Shown here one piece after another: positions 17,930 through 26,849 of a DNA stretch of 38,000 bases. The DNA lies in the NCBI GenBank assembly GCA_002170775.2, contig NHIP02000009.1, forward strand, positions 89,473-127,472. Direction: 5' to 3'. Origin of the DNA: Euryarchaeota archaeon TMED192. Its GTDB lineage: Archaea; Thermoplasmatota; Poseidoniia; Poseidoniales; Thalassarchaeaceae. The position numbers and the translations under genes were made by a program. The notes beneath the pieces were generated by a model. The model was not told where the DNA came from, searched no databases, and saw only the letters and a program-made list of their open reading frames with translations. Position 1 is the stretch's first letter. Each line of letters starts with the position of its first letter.

Positions 17930-19903
17930 TTGACCATCTTTAGCGTATACATCGAAGAAGGTTGCATAACTTGTGATGCTTGTGAGGAAGCAGCACCTGA
18001 AGTATTCGAGGTCACCGACGATACCTGTTTCATCAAATCCGATGTTAGACTGGATGGAGGTTTCGATAGGAACGATTCCAAATCAGCCTTGAAAAAAGAG
18101 GCGATTCAAACTCTTTCCGATGATATTTTCGATGCGGCAGACGGTTGTCCAGTCGACGTCATCATAGTGGTGGAAGCCCAAGTTGATGAAGAGGAAAAAG
18201 AGGCAGAGGCCCCAGTCATAGAAGTAGAAGCTTCGGTAGACGTCGGGGTCGCTGAGGAACCTCTTGCGGTAGAAGGGTTAGACGCATTCCTCTCAACGGG
18301 AGATAGAACGCTGAATGTCTTCTTCGGCTCGCAGTCAGGTAACTCGGAAGAGTTTGCAGCCAAGTTGGCAAAGAATGCTAGTCAATATGGCATGGAAGGA
18401 GTAGTCCACGATATGGACGGCTTCGACATCAATTCAATGGCTTCTATGAAACGCGTCGCCATAGTTTGTTCCACGTGGGGCGAGGGTGAGATGCCCGACA
18501 ATGCCGAGGCTCTTTGGCAGGCAGCATCTTCAGACAGCGCACCGAAGATGGATGGAATGTCCTTCTCAGTCCTAGCACTGGGCGATACTTCCTACGAACT
18601 GTTCTGCCAGTCCGGTAAAGACTGGGACAAAAGATTGGAAGAGTTGGGTGCGAGTAGAGTAGTGAACCGAGTCGACTGTGATGTCGATTACGAGGCTCCA
18701 GCGGCTCTTTGGGCAGAAGAAGCACTCACAATGCTATCGGCAACTGACGATTCAGGAAATCTTCACGAAGAACTCATCGATGCAATTCGCGATTTAGTGA
18801 GCGGCGGGGTTTCGGGTGCGGAAGGAGAGGACGGATTCTCAATCCCGGACCTCTTAACTGGAGAATTAGAGGCCCAACTCAGTGTCTTCAGGTACGATCC
18901 CCATGAGAGAACAAGCGGAACTGACACGTGGATTTGCTCTCTGAACGGACACACAACCCTTCTAGACGCACTTCGATCAATCCAAAGAACCCATGACGGA
19001 AGTCTATGCTTCACTGACGGCTCCCCACATGATCCTTGTACGGCAATACTGGTCAATGGCCGCGTGACATTGCCGGGATCTACAAGGATAGATCGCCTTT
19101 CCAATGGGAGGCCCGGTCCGGTAATGTTGACCATAGAGCCACTTCCTGGATATGATGTACTGAGAGACTTGTGCGTTGATTTCGACGGATTACTAAAGAA
19201 GCGAGAAACCGCTTCGATCTGGCACGTTTCGAAAACTAGGGCGGCAGTAAAGTCGGAACAAGGGATAGCCATCGGCCCAATGGAGCCCTCTAAAGCAGCT
19301 GAATTGCATTCTATGGCCAATCACGCTGGCCCCCAAGTCATACACTCATGTTCCGACGCTGTGGCTTACGCCGACTCGTATCTCGGCCCCTCGGTGTGCC
19401 TAGATTTGTGGATTAGAAGATGTGATCCACGTACCTCGGATAGGAGGATAAGTGCGATTGATGCCATTCTTGGGGGTGCGGATACGATTTTGGCTGAGAC
19501 GGACATGGCACCATTCGGAAGGCAACCTCTCGCTGGGCGCGGTATTCAAGCAGCCCTATCAAGCGCTAGGACACGAGCTTTGGAGGTCAATGGCTTCAAT
19601 GGACGCCACGGAAAACACGTTTGGTGGTATGCATGGACTTTGAAGAGCAGCGGCAAAGTAAACGACACGGTACTTTACCGCCAAGTACTCGGCCCACTAG
19701 GACTTCTCTCTAACCTCTCATCCGGCGTCACTGCGAGAATGGTCACTGGATTCACAAGAACCGGTGGAAAGATGGTAAACGATATCCTGGCACTGGTTGC
19801 ACCTCCTGCAGGATTAGGAAAGATGCCGAGGCAATTCAATAAGAGAGTCGATAAGCACCACGAGGTAGTATCAATTTTCAATAGTCTTGATCGAAGATTC
19901 TGA
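17930..19903 (+). CDS. Multidomain electron-transfer-like protein: 4Fe-4S ferredoxin + flavodoxin + degenerate SdhB/FrdB-like region
   Basis: N-term 'CITCDACEEAAPEVFEV...DAADGCPVDVI' ferredoxin; 'NVFFGSQSGNSEEFAAKLAK...CSTWGEGEMPDNAEALW...LGDTSYELFCQSGKDWDKRL' flavodoxin; 'TTLLDALRSIQRTHDGSLCFTDGSPHDPCTAILVNGRVTLPGSTRI' and 'SYLGPSVCLDLWIRRCDPRTSDRR' resemble SdhB. Confidence 0.85.
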   Translation: MTIFSVYIEEGCITCDACEEAAPEVFEVTDDTCFIKSDVRLDGGFDRNDSKSALKKEAIQTLSDDIFDAADGCPVDVIIVVEAQVDEEEKEAEAPVIEVEASVDVGVAEEPLAVEGLDAFLSTGDRTLNVFFGSQSGNSEEFAAKLAKNASQYGMEGVVHDMDGFDINSMASMKRVAIVCSTWGEGEMPDNAEALWQAASSDSAPKMDGMSFSVLALGDTSYELFCQSGKDWDKRLEELGASRVVNRVDCDVDYEAPAALWAEEALTMLSATDDSGNLHEELIDAIRDLVSGGVSGAEGEDGFSIPDLLTGELEAQLSVFRYDPHERTSGTDTWICSLNGHTTLLDALRSIQRTHDGSLCFTDGSPHDPCTAILVNGRVTLPGSTRIDRLSNGRPGPVMLTIEPLPGYDVLRDLCVDFDGLLKKRETASIWHVSKTRAAVKSEQGIAIGPMEPSKAAELHSMANHAGPQVIHSCSDAVAYADSYLGPSVCLDLWIRRCDPRTSDRRISAIDAILGGADTILAETDMAPFGRQPLAGRGIQAALSSARTRALEVNGFNGRHGKHVWWYAWTLKSSGKVNDTVLYRQVLGPLGLLSNLSSGVTARMVTGFTRTGGKMVNDILALVAPPAGLGKMPRQFNKRVDKHHEVVSIFNSLDRRF

Positions 19904-19914
19904 GGTCACTGTAT

Positions 19915-20775
19915 ATGCCAATTCGATTTGCATACCACCCGGGAAATGTGGCCCACAGCAGTGCCCCGGAAGTTGATGAGACCATGCGTGCAGCTTGTCG
20001 ATCTCTCGGTATCGGACTCGTTGATTTACCTGGTGCAACCAGCTGCGGGGCAGGGATACTAGGACAGGCAAATCGGCCTCTCCAGGCAACCCTGAATGCC
20101 AGAACAATGTCAATGGCAGAAGACCTCGGCCTGGATATAATCACCCCCTGTGCCACTACTGCTGCAACGCTCTACGAAGATCTGAATATGATGAAATCCG
20201 ATCTGAACATGATGGGCATTGTTAATGCGACCCTAGAGAAGTCAACCGGGAGAACGTTAGAGGGTACTGTTCGAATACGACATCTACTCCAAGTTCTCGT
20301 TGAAGATATTGGATTGGAGACATTCTCAAATAAAGTCAAGAATCCAATCCGCTCCAAATTGGCTCCGTACTATGGGCCAAATCTCCAGCAAGAAGGGCTG
20401 ATAGGCGGAGATGATGTTTTTGATCCATGGTATCTAGAATCAATCATAGAATCTTCTGGAGGCACTGCTGTAAGATATCCCTCTCGAACCTCCTCAGCAG
20501 GTACCCCTGGATTGTTCTCAGAAGAACAGACAGTATTACGCCAATCAGCTACAATACTTTCAGAGGCCAAAGCCGGCGGAGCTAAGATGCTTATCAGCGC
20601 CTGCACCTTGTCCCATGGAGTTCTTGATATCTACCAGGGCAAGGCCTCTAGATCAACGGGATTGAACACGAATTTGCCTGTGGTGCATCTTTCCGAATAC
20701 ATTGCATTTGTCACCGGAAATTTCCCAAAAAGACTTGCGATGCTGAAAACCAGACTCGCTGTAATTGGTGATTGA
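19915..20775 (+). CDS. HdrB / SdhE (CCG-domain)-like protein with most cluster cysteines missing
   Basis: Overall HdrB-like pattern: 'SLGIGLVDLPGATSCGAGILGQ', 'AEDLGLDIITPCATTAATLYE', 'GTVRIRHLLQVLVEDIGL', 'AGGAKMLISACTLSHGVLDIYQ', 'LPVVHLSEYIAFVTG'. Confidence 0.8.
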   Translation: MPIRFAYHPGNVAHSSAPEVDETMRAACRSLGIGLVDLPGATSCGAGILGQANRPLQATLNARTMSMAEDLGLDIITPCATTAATLYEDLNMMKSDLNMMGIVNATLEKSTGRTLEGTVRIRHLLQVLVEDIGLETFSNKVKNPIRSKLAPYYGPNLQQEGLIGGDDVFDPWYLESIIESSGGTAVRYPSRTSSAGTPGLFSEEQTVLRQSATILSEAKAGGAKMLISACTLSHGVLDIYQGKASRSTGLNTNLPVVHLSEYIAFVTGNFPKRLAMLKTRLAVIGD

Positions 20776-20794
20776 ATCTTTATTAAAATCATCA

Positions 20795-22537
20795 TTAATT
20801 GAAGTCTTCTAGACCGAATTGACCCCTAGGTCGAAATGATGAGGAATCCGATAAAGATGAAACCTCTTCTTCTATGTCATCTATGACTGTGGCAGGCTTC
20901 CTCTCTTCCGATAGAATCGCAGCATATCTGCTTCTTTCTCTCGCGATGAAGAACTCAGCTTTCACATATTCAACACCCAGGTCCACCGTGAAAGAATCGA
21001 GTAGACTGTAATCTATGGGGCCACTAGTAAGTTCCCTTCTGACTGAGTGAATAGACCTCTTCATGGCCAACTCCCGGCGCAGTGAGGCCGAAACCGCACC
21101 CTCATCTCTAGTTCCCTCTGCTATGAGGACGACAACATCGCCTTGTCTTCTTCTTCCAGTTCGCCCTCTTCTCTGAATAGTCCTAGTTTCACTTCCGACC
21201 GGTTCGTAGAAAATCACAAGATCTGCAGATGGTATGTCTAGCCCCTCCTCTCCCACGGAAGTAGCAACTAGTATGTTGTAACGCCCCTCTCTGAATGAAT
21301 TGATAGTCTCAATTTGCTCTCCTGAACTAAGACCACTTTCCCCTCTGTTTGCCTGCCCGACGAATCTCACGGGATTTGCTCCGCTAATGTCTGAAAGGGC
21401 CTGGTGTATTGCTGAGACTGTATCTCGGTATGTAGCGAATATGATTATTTTTCCACTCTTGTTTCTACGTAGGCGTTCAGCCACAAGCCTTCTCAGAGAG
21501 CCTATCTTTGAATGCACTTCCTGCATGTCGCCTAGCTTTTCGATCAATGACCTTATTCTTCGATCTTTGAGCAGGTCTCTGCTGGATTTCTTTTTTGAAT
21601 CCGAGTCTACAGATTTTCTTCTTAGGAACTCTCGTGCAGCGGCAACTCCCTGGGATAGGAGATGATTAATCAGATGATTCAAGGTCATAGCCAGAGCGAT
21701 TCGAGAAACAGAAGCGTATCCAGTCCCATCGCCTCTTCTTATCGCAGATTGTGCACGTTCCATCGCACTTGAAAGACCTGCATAGCCAATTGCCCCATCA
21801 TGCACATATCTCCCCAGTCGCCGCTCCACGTCCACTATGCTTTGTTGCCACCCACGTATCGGGGCGGCCAACTCAAGCAATTCATCAGGGATGCCAACGC
21901 GGATTTCAACAATGTCCAAGTCAGAGAGATATTCCTTCATAATCGGATCATCAGACGATCTCAGATGTATTCTTTCTATCGAAAGCCTGTCGCATATTGA
22001 GCGAACATGATCTCTAGAAAATCCTGGGCTCGCTGTCATTGCGAGAATCTTTTTCCCGCCATTCTCCACGTGGAGATCTGCAGATAGCGCCATCGCATGA
22101 TTGCCGACAGCATGGTGAGCCTCATCGATAATCAGGAGGCCAATGTCCGAGGGCACAATCAATCCAGCCAGAACATCATTTCTGTAAATCTGAGGCGTAG
22201 TCACTACTATTTTGGAGACCTTCCACACACGTTCTCTTTTTGCAGGGGGCGTGGAACCCGTTAGAGAAACTGATTCAAAATCAGAAACCAACCATTCTGA
22301 AATAGTCCTTTGATGTTGATCGACCAATCCTACTGTGGGCGCTATAATCACTATCGCACCTTTTTCTCTGCGAAGAGTTTCAGCCATCGCCATGACCGCT
22401 ACTGCTGTTTTCCCTCCTGCAGTCGGATATACCAAAAGAGTCGATGACTGCAAGGATTCCGCAACTCCTTCAAGCTGATATGCGCGGGCCTCAAGAAACC
22501 CTTCTCTTAAATTCGGATGGGCCACTCTGGGACACAT
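20795..22537 (-). CDS. Hef-like (FANCM/Mph1 family) SF2 helicase without ERCC4 nuclease domain
   Basis: 'ARAYQLEGV', 'LLVYPTAGGKTAVAVMAMAE', 'LLIIDEAHHAVGNHA', 'MTASPG', 'VATSVGEEGLDIPSADLVIFYEPVGSETRTIQRRGRTGR'. Confidence 0.88.
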   Translation of the reverse strand: MCPRVAHPNLREGFLEARAYQLEGVAESLQSSTLLVYPTAGGKTAVAVMAMAETLRREKGAIVIIAPTVGLVDQHQRTISEWLVSDFESVSLTGSTPPAKRERVWKVSKIVVTTPQIYRNDVLAGLIVPSDIGLLIIDEAHHAVGNHAMALSADLHVENGGKKILAMTASPGFSRDHVRSICDRLSIERIHLRSSDDPIMKEYLSDLDIVEIRVGIPDELLELAAPIRGWQQSIVDVERRLGRYVHDGAIGYAGLSSAMERAQSAIRRGDGTGYASVSRIALAMTLNHLINHLLSQGVAAAREFLRRKSVDSDSKKKSSRDLLKDRRIRSLIEKLGDMQEVHSKIGSLRRLVAERLRRNKSGKIIIFATYRDTVSAIHQALSDISGANPVRFVGQANRGESGLSSGEQIETINSFREGRYNILVATSVGEEGLDIPSADLVIFYEPVGSETRTIQRRGRTGRRRQGDVVVLIAEGTRDEGAVSASLRRELAMKRSIHSVRRELTSGPIDYSLLDSFTVDLGVEYVKAEFFIARERSRYAAILSEERKPATVIDDIEEEVSSLSDSSSFRPRGQFGLEDFN

Positions 22538-22621
22538 ATTCGTAAGTCCTCTGAAACCACGGTTCTAAAGCATTCCAATCGATTGATGTCTAGCCTAATT
22601 GATATTGGTGCCGTCCGATTC

Positions 22622-22633
22622 TTTCATAAATGG
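22622..22633 (+). promoter_or_regulatory. Candidate TATA box for the ribosomal-protein operon
   Basis: 'tttcataaatgg' ~25 nt before the start of the structured leader; divergent Hef-like gene on the other side. Confidence 0.35.
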
Positions 22634-22647
22634 AAGGCAGGTCGCAA

Positions 22648-22763
22648 GCCCGCTCGTAACGAGGAGTACCAGACACCACAGGGCTCTGTGAACGCATCCC
22701 AAGGCCGTCGCCCCCGCTCGGGGTCGTATGCCGGTGTCACGGTCCTCTCCGTTCGCTACGGGC
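22648..22763 (+). ncRNA. Candidate structured 5' leader RNA upstream of rpl3
   Basis: Nested stems: GCCCG(22648-22652)/CGGGC(22759-22763); CG-t-AAC(22655-22660)/GTTCG(22751-22755); GAGGA-gta-CC-a-GACACC(22661-22677)/GGTGTC-ac-GG-TCCTC(22733-22747); inner hairpins ACAG-ggct-CTGT and CCCC-gctc-GGGG. Confidence 0.55.
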
Positions 22764-22819
22764 CCGGTGTAGGCCGTTTAGGCGGTTCTGCGGCGGTTAT
22801 GAAAAAAGGAGACCTGAAT

Positions 22820-23896
22820 ATGGCCGACAAGCACCGACCACGACGTGGCAGCATGGGCTTTAGCCCGCGCAAACGAGCCAATCGTCCATATGGAACTATT
22901 ACGGCGTGGCCCGATGTTTCTACAGACAGCATTCGTGTCCAAGGTTTTGCTGGTTGGAAAGCCGGCATGACACACGTTCTCCTTCAGAATACGAATCCAA
23001 CATCAACCAGTGCAGGTCAAGAAGTAAGAAGTGCGGTCACTGTAGTCGAAACCCCTCCAATGAAGGTTCTCGGCGTGCGTGGATACGTGATGGACCCATA
23101 CGGCCTGCGAACTGCTGGAGAGGTTTGGTGCGAACCAGATGACCTTCCAAGCGGAATTACCCCAAGACTAGCCAATGCAACTCGTGGAGAGAGAGATGCT
23201 TCTGAGGGTCGAAAGCCAGCTAAGCGAGCTGGTAGAATACCTAAGAGAATGGCAGGATTCAATCAGGCAGCTTATGACGCACTCCTTGCGAGCGAACTCA
23301 TCGAAGTTCGAATAATCGCTGCAACACAGCCACAATTGGTCAGCGGCACTTCGAGCAAAACAGCTGAGATCATGGAACTCAATCTTACTGGAGGAACAAC
23401 CTCCGAAAAATTAGGATGGGCTCGCGAAAGATTGGGTTCCGACATAACGATCGATGACGTCTGGGAAGACGGTCAGGAGATAGATGTAATAGGAATCACG
23501 AAAGGCAAGGGATTCCAAGGATCAGTCAAGCGATGGGGTGTAAAGTTACTCAGCCACAAGAACAGCAAGAGGCGCCGTCAGGCAGGTAACCTTGGTGACT
23601 TCGGAACGGGCTACGTACGTTCTACAGTTCCCCAGGCGGGCCAAGTCGGCTATCACCAAAGAACTGAACTGAATAAGCGTCTCCTGAGGATATCTGACCC
23701 TGAGAGCAATGAGATAACCCCTGCAGGAGGCTTCCTAAATTACGGGGAGGTTCGAAACTCGTATGTGCTCGTTCAGGGGAGCTTACCCGGCCCAGCAAAG
23801 CGCCTACTTCGTCTCCGTGACCCCATCCGCCCAAGGAAAAATAATCATCCTGTGAGTTTGGCTTATGTGAGTACGGCATCCAAGCAGGGAGTGTGA
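22820..23896 (+). CDS. rpl3: 50S ribosomal protein L3
   Basis: 'MADKHRPRRGSMGFSPRKRANR...GFAGWKAGMTHVLL', 'DVIGITKGKGFQGSVKRWG'. Start after 'aaaaggagacctgaat'; ORF track start 22517 is too far upstream. Confidence 0.95.
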   Translation: MADKHRPRRGSMGFSPRKRANRPYGTITAWPDVSTDSIRVQGFAGWKAGMTHVLLQNTNPTSTSAGQEVRSAVTVVETPPMKVLGVRGYVMDPYGLRTAGEVWCEPDDLPSGITPRLANATRGERDASEGRKPAKRAGRIPKRMAGFNQAAYDALLASELIEVRIIAATQPQLVSGTSSKTAEIMELNLTGGTTSEKLGWARERLGSDITIDDVWEDGQEIDVIGITKGKGFQGSVKRWGVKLLSHKNSKRRRQAGNLGDFGTGYVRSTVPQAGQVGYHQRTELNKRLLRISDPESNEITPAGGFLNYGEVRNSYVLVQGSLPGPAKRLLRLRDPIRPRKNNHPVSLAYVSTASKQGV

Positions 23897-23900
23897 TTGA

Positions 23901-24779
23901 ATGAAGGCAACCTCATACTCCCTAAATAATGAAATCTCACAAATAGAGGTTGATGCGGGCCTTCTTTCAGAGACATATGAGGTTTCAACAGAGAACGGGT
24001 CGAAAGTCGAACTACCTGAATCATTCTCATCTGATATCCGCGAAGATATGGTGAAGGATGCAGTCCACTCATCAAGAGCAAATAGGCGTCAGCCCTATGG
24101 GCACAGAACGCATGACGGCAAGAAGGCCCCACAAGCTGGAATGAAGCATTCCGTGGAATGGTGGGGCAAGGGCCGAGGCGTTTCCAGAATCATGAGAAAG
24201 ACGGGTCAGAGAACAGCGGCTCAAAACCCCCACACCAGAGGAGGGAGAAGAGCTCATGGCCCTCTCGTAGAGAAAGACTGGAGCATGAAATTCAATACCA
24301 AGCAGAAGAGAATCGCCAGAGACTCAGCTATCGCAGCAACCTGTAATGCTGAAATCGTCGCTTCAAGGGGCCATCGATTCGATGAATCCCTCAGATTCCC
24401 AATAATAATCGACAAGTACACCGAAGTCAAAGATGGCCAATCCGATGCCCATGATCCCGAGTCAATCCCCCTCTCGCACGCGACAAGAAAATTTGTCGCT
24501 ATGATGCAAGGTCTAGGCCTTGGTGACGATCTTGACAGGGCTAAGAACGGCCGCTCGATACGAGCTGGCAAGGGCAAGATGAGAGGCCGAAGAAGAAGGA
24601 CCCCAAAATCAGTCCTCTTGGTAGTATCCCAGACAGGAGCACTCTCCAAGGCGGCTCGAAACGTACCAGGGGTCGATGTCGTCGCCGCAAGAGATCTGTG
24701 CGCGGAAGACTTGGCACCGGGCGGAGACATTGGCCGTCTAACCGTTTGGACCAAGAAGGCAATAGAGGAGATGAGGTGA
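23901..24779 (+). CDS. rpl4: 50S ribosomal protein L4
   Basis: 'RQPYGHRTHDGKKAPQAGMKHSVEWWGKGRGVSRIMRKTGQRTAAQNPHTRGGRRAHGP'. Confidence 0.95.
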   Translation: MKATSYSLNNEISQIEVDAGLLSETYEVSTENGSKVELPESFSSDIREDMVKDAVHSSRANRRQPYGHRTHDGKKAPQAGMKHSVEWWGKGRGVSRIMRKTGQRTAAQNPHTRGGRRAHGPLVEKDWSMKFNTKQKRIARDSAIAATCNAEIVASRGHRFDESLRFPIIIDKYTEVKDGQSDAHDPESIPLSHATRKFVAMMQGLGLGDDLDRAKNGRSIRAGKGKMRGRRRRTPKSVLLVVSQTGALSKAARNVPGVDVVAARDLCAEDLAPGGDIGRLTVWTKKAIEEMR

Positions 24780-24784
24780 ATACG

Positions 24785-25075
24785 ATGGTCGACCCCTATG
24801 CAGTAATACAAATGCCTTGGATTACAGAGAAGACACTCGAAGCTAGGAGAATCGCCGACGGAGACGATCCACGCCAGCAGAATAACAACCGACTAGAGTT
24901 CATAGTAAGACGCGAGTCAACAAAGCCTCAGATCAAGGAAGCAGTAGAGACTCTTCTAGATGTAAAGGTCTCAAAAGTCAACACACGTATAACTAGAACA
25001 GGCAAGCATGCTAGCGTTCGTCTTGCAGATGGTTATGATGCAGAAGAAGCCGCATTGAAACTAGGAGCATTCTAA
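24785..25075 (+). CDS. rpl23: 50S ribosomal protein L23
   Basis: 'MVDPYAVIQMPWITEKT...NRLEFIVRRESTKPQIKEAVETLLDVKVSKVNT'; position in operon. Confidence 0.93.
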   Translation: MVDPYAVIQMPWITEKTLEARRIADGDDPRQQNNNRLEFIVRRESTKPQIKEAVETLLDVKVSKVNTRITRTGKHASVRLADGYDAEEAALKLGAF

Positions 25076-25087
25076 GGAGGGATAATC

Positions 25088-25804
25088 ATGGGCAAGAGGA
25101 CACGTTCACAGCGCAGGGGATCAAGCCCCAAGAATAGGGTCTCAAGTCACCGATTCCCGGCCGCTAACTCCCTACCAAGGGTATCCGAGCAGATGGCAGA
25201 GGTCGTCGATCTCGTACACAGCCCTGCCCACACGGCCCCTCTCGCAAAAATCCGCTTCGAAGATGGAAGCGTCGGCCACATGGGTGCCCCGGACGGGATA
25301 AGCGTCGGGCAGAAACTCGCCTTTTCTTCTAAGGTCAGCCTCAGGCCAGGCAACGTTACAATGCTGAACAAGATTCCTGAGGGAACTCCGGTCTGTAATG
25401 TCGAAGCACGTCCAGGCGACGGAGGAAAATTCGCCAGATCTGGCGGAAACTCAGCTTTTGTCGACACCCGCATGGGGAATAAGGTCAGAGTACGATTGCC
25501 AAGTGGCCGTCTGAAAGATCTACCAGCTTCTTGCAGAGCCACAATAGGAGTACTTGCAGGCCACGGCAGGAAGGAGAAACCATTCATGAAGGCCGGTGCA
25601 GCCCACAAGCGCGCCAAGGCTCGAGGGAAACTATACCCCACTGTAAGCGGAGTTGCAATGAATCCAGTAGACCACCCCCATGGGGGCGGTAACCACCAGG
25701 CAGTCCACGGGCCAAACTCTGTCCCCAGAACTGCTCCACCAGGACAGAAAGTAGGCCACATCGCGCCGAGTAGAACCGGTCGTGGAAGGGTAAGGAAGGA
25801 GTGA
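25088..25804 (+). CDS. rpl2: 50S ribosomal protein L2
   Basis: 'VSGVAMNPVDHPHGGGNHQ' L2 signature. Confidence 0.97.
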   Translation: MGKRTRSQRRGSSPKNRVSSHRFPAANSLPRVSEQMAEVVDLVHSPAHTAPLAKIRFEDGSVGHMGAPDGISVGQKLAFSSKVSLRPGNVTMLNKIPEGTPVCNVEARPGDGGKFARSGGNSAFVDTRMGNKVRVRLPSGRLKDLPASCRATIGVLAGHGRKEKPFMKAGAAHKRAKARGKLYPTVSGVAMNPVDHPHGGGNHQAVHGPNSVPRTAPPGQKVGHIAPSRTGRGRVRKE

Positions 25805-25813
25805 GGTATTGGC

Positions 25814-26305
25814 ATGGCACGAACAAAGAAGGTATTCCGATCACCGAAACTTGCCCGTAGGCAGGCGAGGAAGCGAAGATCCACTGTCGCCGAGCGCCGC
25901 AAGAAAGAATTCCTGTGGCGAGGATACACGATGGATGAGCTGAAAGAGGTCCCTCTCTATCCTCCAGAAAGCGATCCAGATGCTCTTAGCATTGTAGCAT
26001 TGCTGCCTGCCAGAGCAAGGAGGTCCTATGCAAGAGGTCTGTCTGAGGAATGCGAGAAGCTATTGCAGAAATTTCACTCAACAAATGGGCTGATTAGGAC
26101 ACATTGTAGGAGCATGTACATCGTGCCCTCCATGGTAGGTAGAACCGTTGGAGTGCATAACGGCAGACAATTCGTCAAGGTAGAGATTCAACCAGAGATG
26201 ATCGGGCACGCAATGGGGGAATACGCCCCCACCCGAAAGTCCGTGAAGCACACAGGACCTGGTGTGGGAGCAACAAGGTCCTCCAAGCATGTAGCATTGA
26301 AGTGA
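25814..26305 (+). CDS. rps19: 30S ribosomal protein S19
   Basis: 'IRTHCRSMYIVPSMVGRTVGVHNGRQFVKVEIQPEMIGHAMGEYAPTR'. Confidence 0.96.
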   Translation: MARTKKVFRSPKLARRQARKRRSTVAERRKKEFLWRGYTMDELKEVPLYPPESDPDALSIVALLPARARRSYARGLSEECEKLLQKFHSTNGLIRTHCRSMYIVPSMVGRTVGVHNGRQFVKVEIQPEMIGHAMGEYAPTRKSVKHTGPGVGATRSSKHVALK

Positions 26306-26306
26306 G

Positions 26307-26840
26307 GTGAAAATAGTGAGCAGAAACCAGGGACAACCTCAGAGCGGATACACCCAGCTGCTTGAGGGAGCATTCCTAGCAACCGCAAGGGCAGTGAATG
26401 TCGACGTACACCACAAGCACTGTTACCATATTGCCAAATTCCTACGAGGAAAGACCACTGTCCAGGCCATTGATTACTTGGAACGCGTAATGCGCAAGCA
26501 GGCTGCGATTCCATACACTCGACGTTCCAGAAAAGGCAAGGGTGGCAATACCATGGCGGGCCACAGAAAGGGCAAGATGGGACCAGGTGCCTACCCCTAC
26601 AAGGCCTCGAGAGAATTCATCCGTCTGATTACCAGCGCTATGGACAACGCTAGACAGAGGTATGATACCATTGAACCTGATGAGATGGTGATAACTCACG
26701 TGGCTGCTCACAGAGGGCAAATATCCCGTGGATTCCGCCCAAGGGCAAGGGGACGAGCAACCCCAAAGAACCACTATCAAGTAAATCTAGAAATTTTCAT
26801 TGAGCACTTTGGCGAAGAAGTTGAGGAAGACGAGTTCTGA
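26307..26840 (+). CDS. rpl22: 50S ribosomal protein L22
   Basis: GTG start; 'HIAKFLRGKTTVQAIDYLERVM', 'THVAAHRGQISRGFRPRARGRATPKN'. Confidence 0.95.
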   Translation: MKIVSRNQGQPQSGYTQLLEGAFLATARAVNVDVHHKHCYHIAKFLRGKTTVQAIDYLERVMRKQAAIPYTRRSRKGKGGNTMAGHRKGKMGPGAYPYKASREFIRLITSAMDNARQRYDTIEPDEMVITHVAAHRGQISRGFRPRARGRATPKNHYQVNLEIFIEHFGEEVEEDEF

Positions 26841-26849
26841 GGGATTACT

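Noticed and set aside
22517-22819. N-terminal extension of L3 in the ORF track
   Set aside because: Canonical L3 begins at MADKHRPRRGS with a ribosome-binding-like site just upstream; the extension overlaps the divergent helicase start and the structured leader.
25147-25929. Antisense 260-aa ORF over L2/S19
   Set aside because: Shadow ORF opposite strongly conserved ribosomal proteins.
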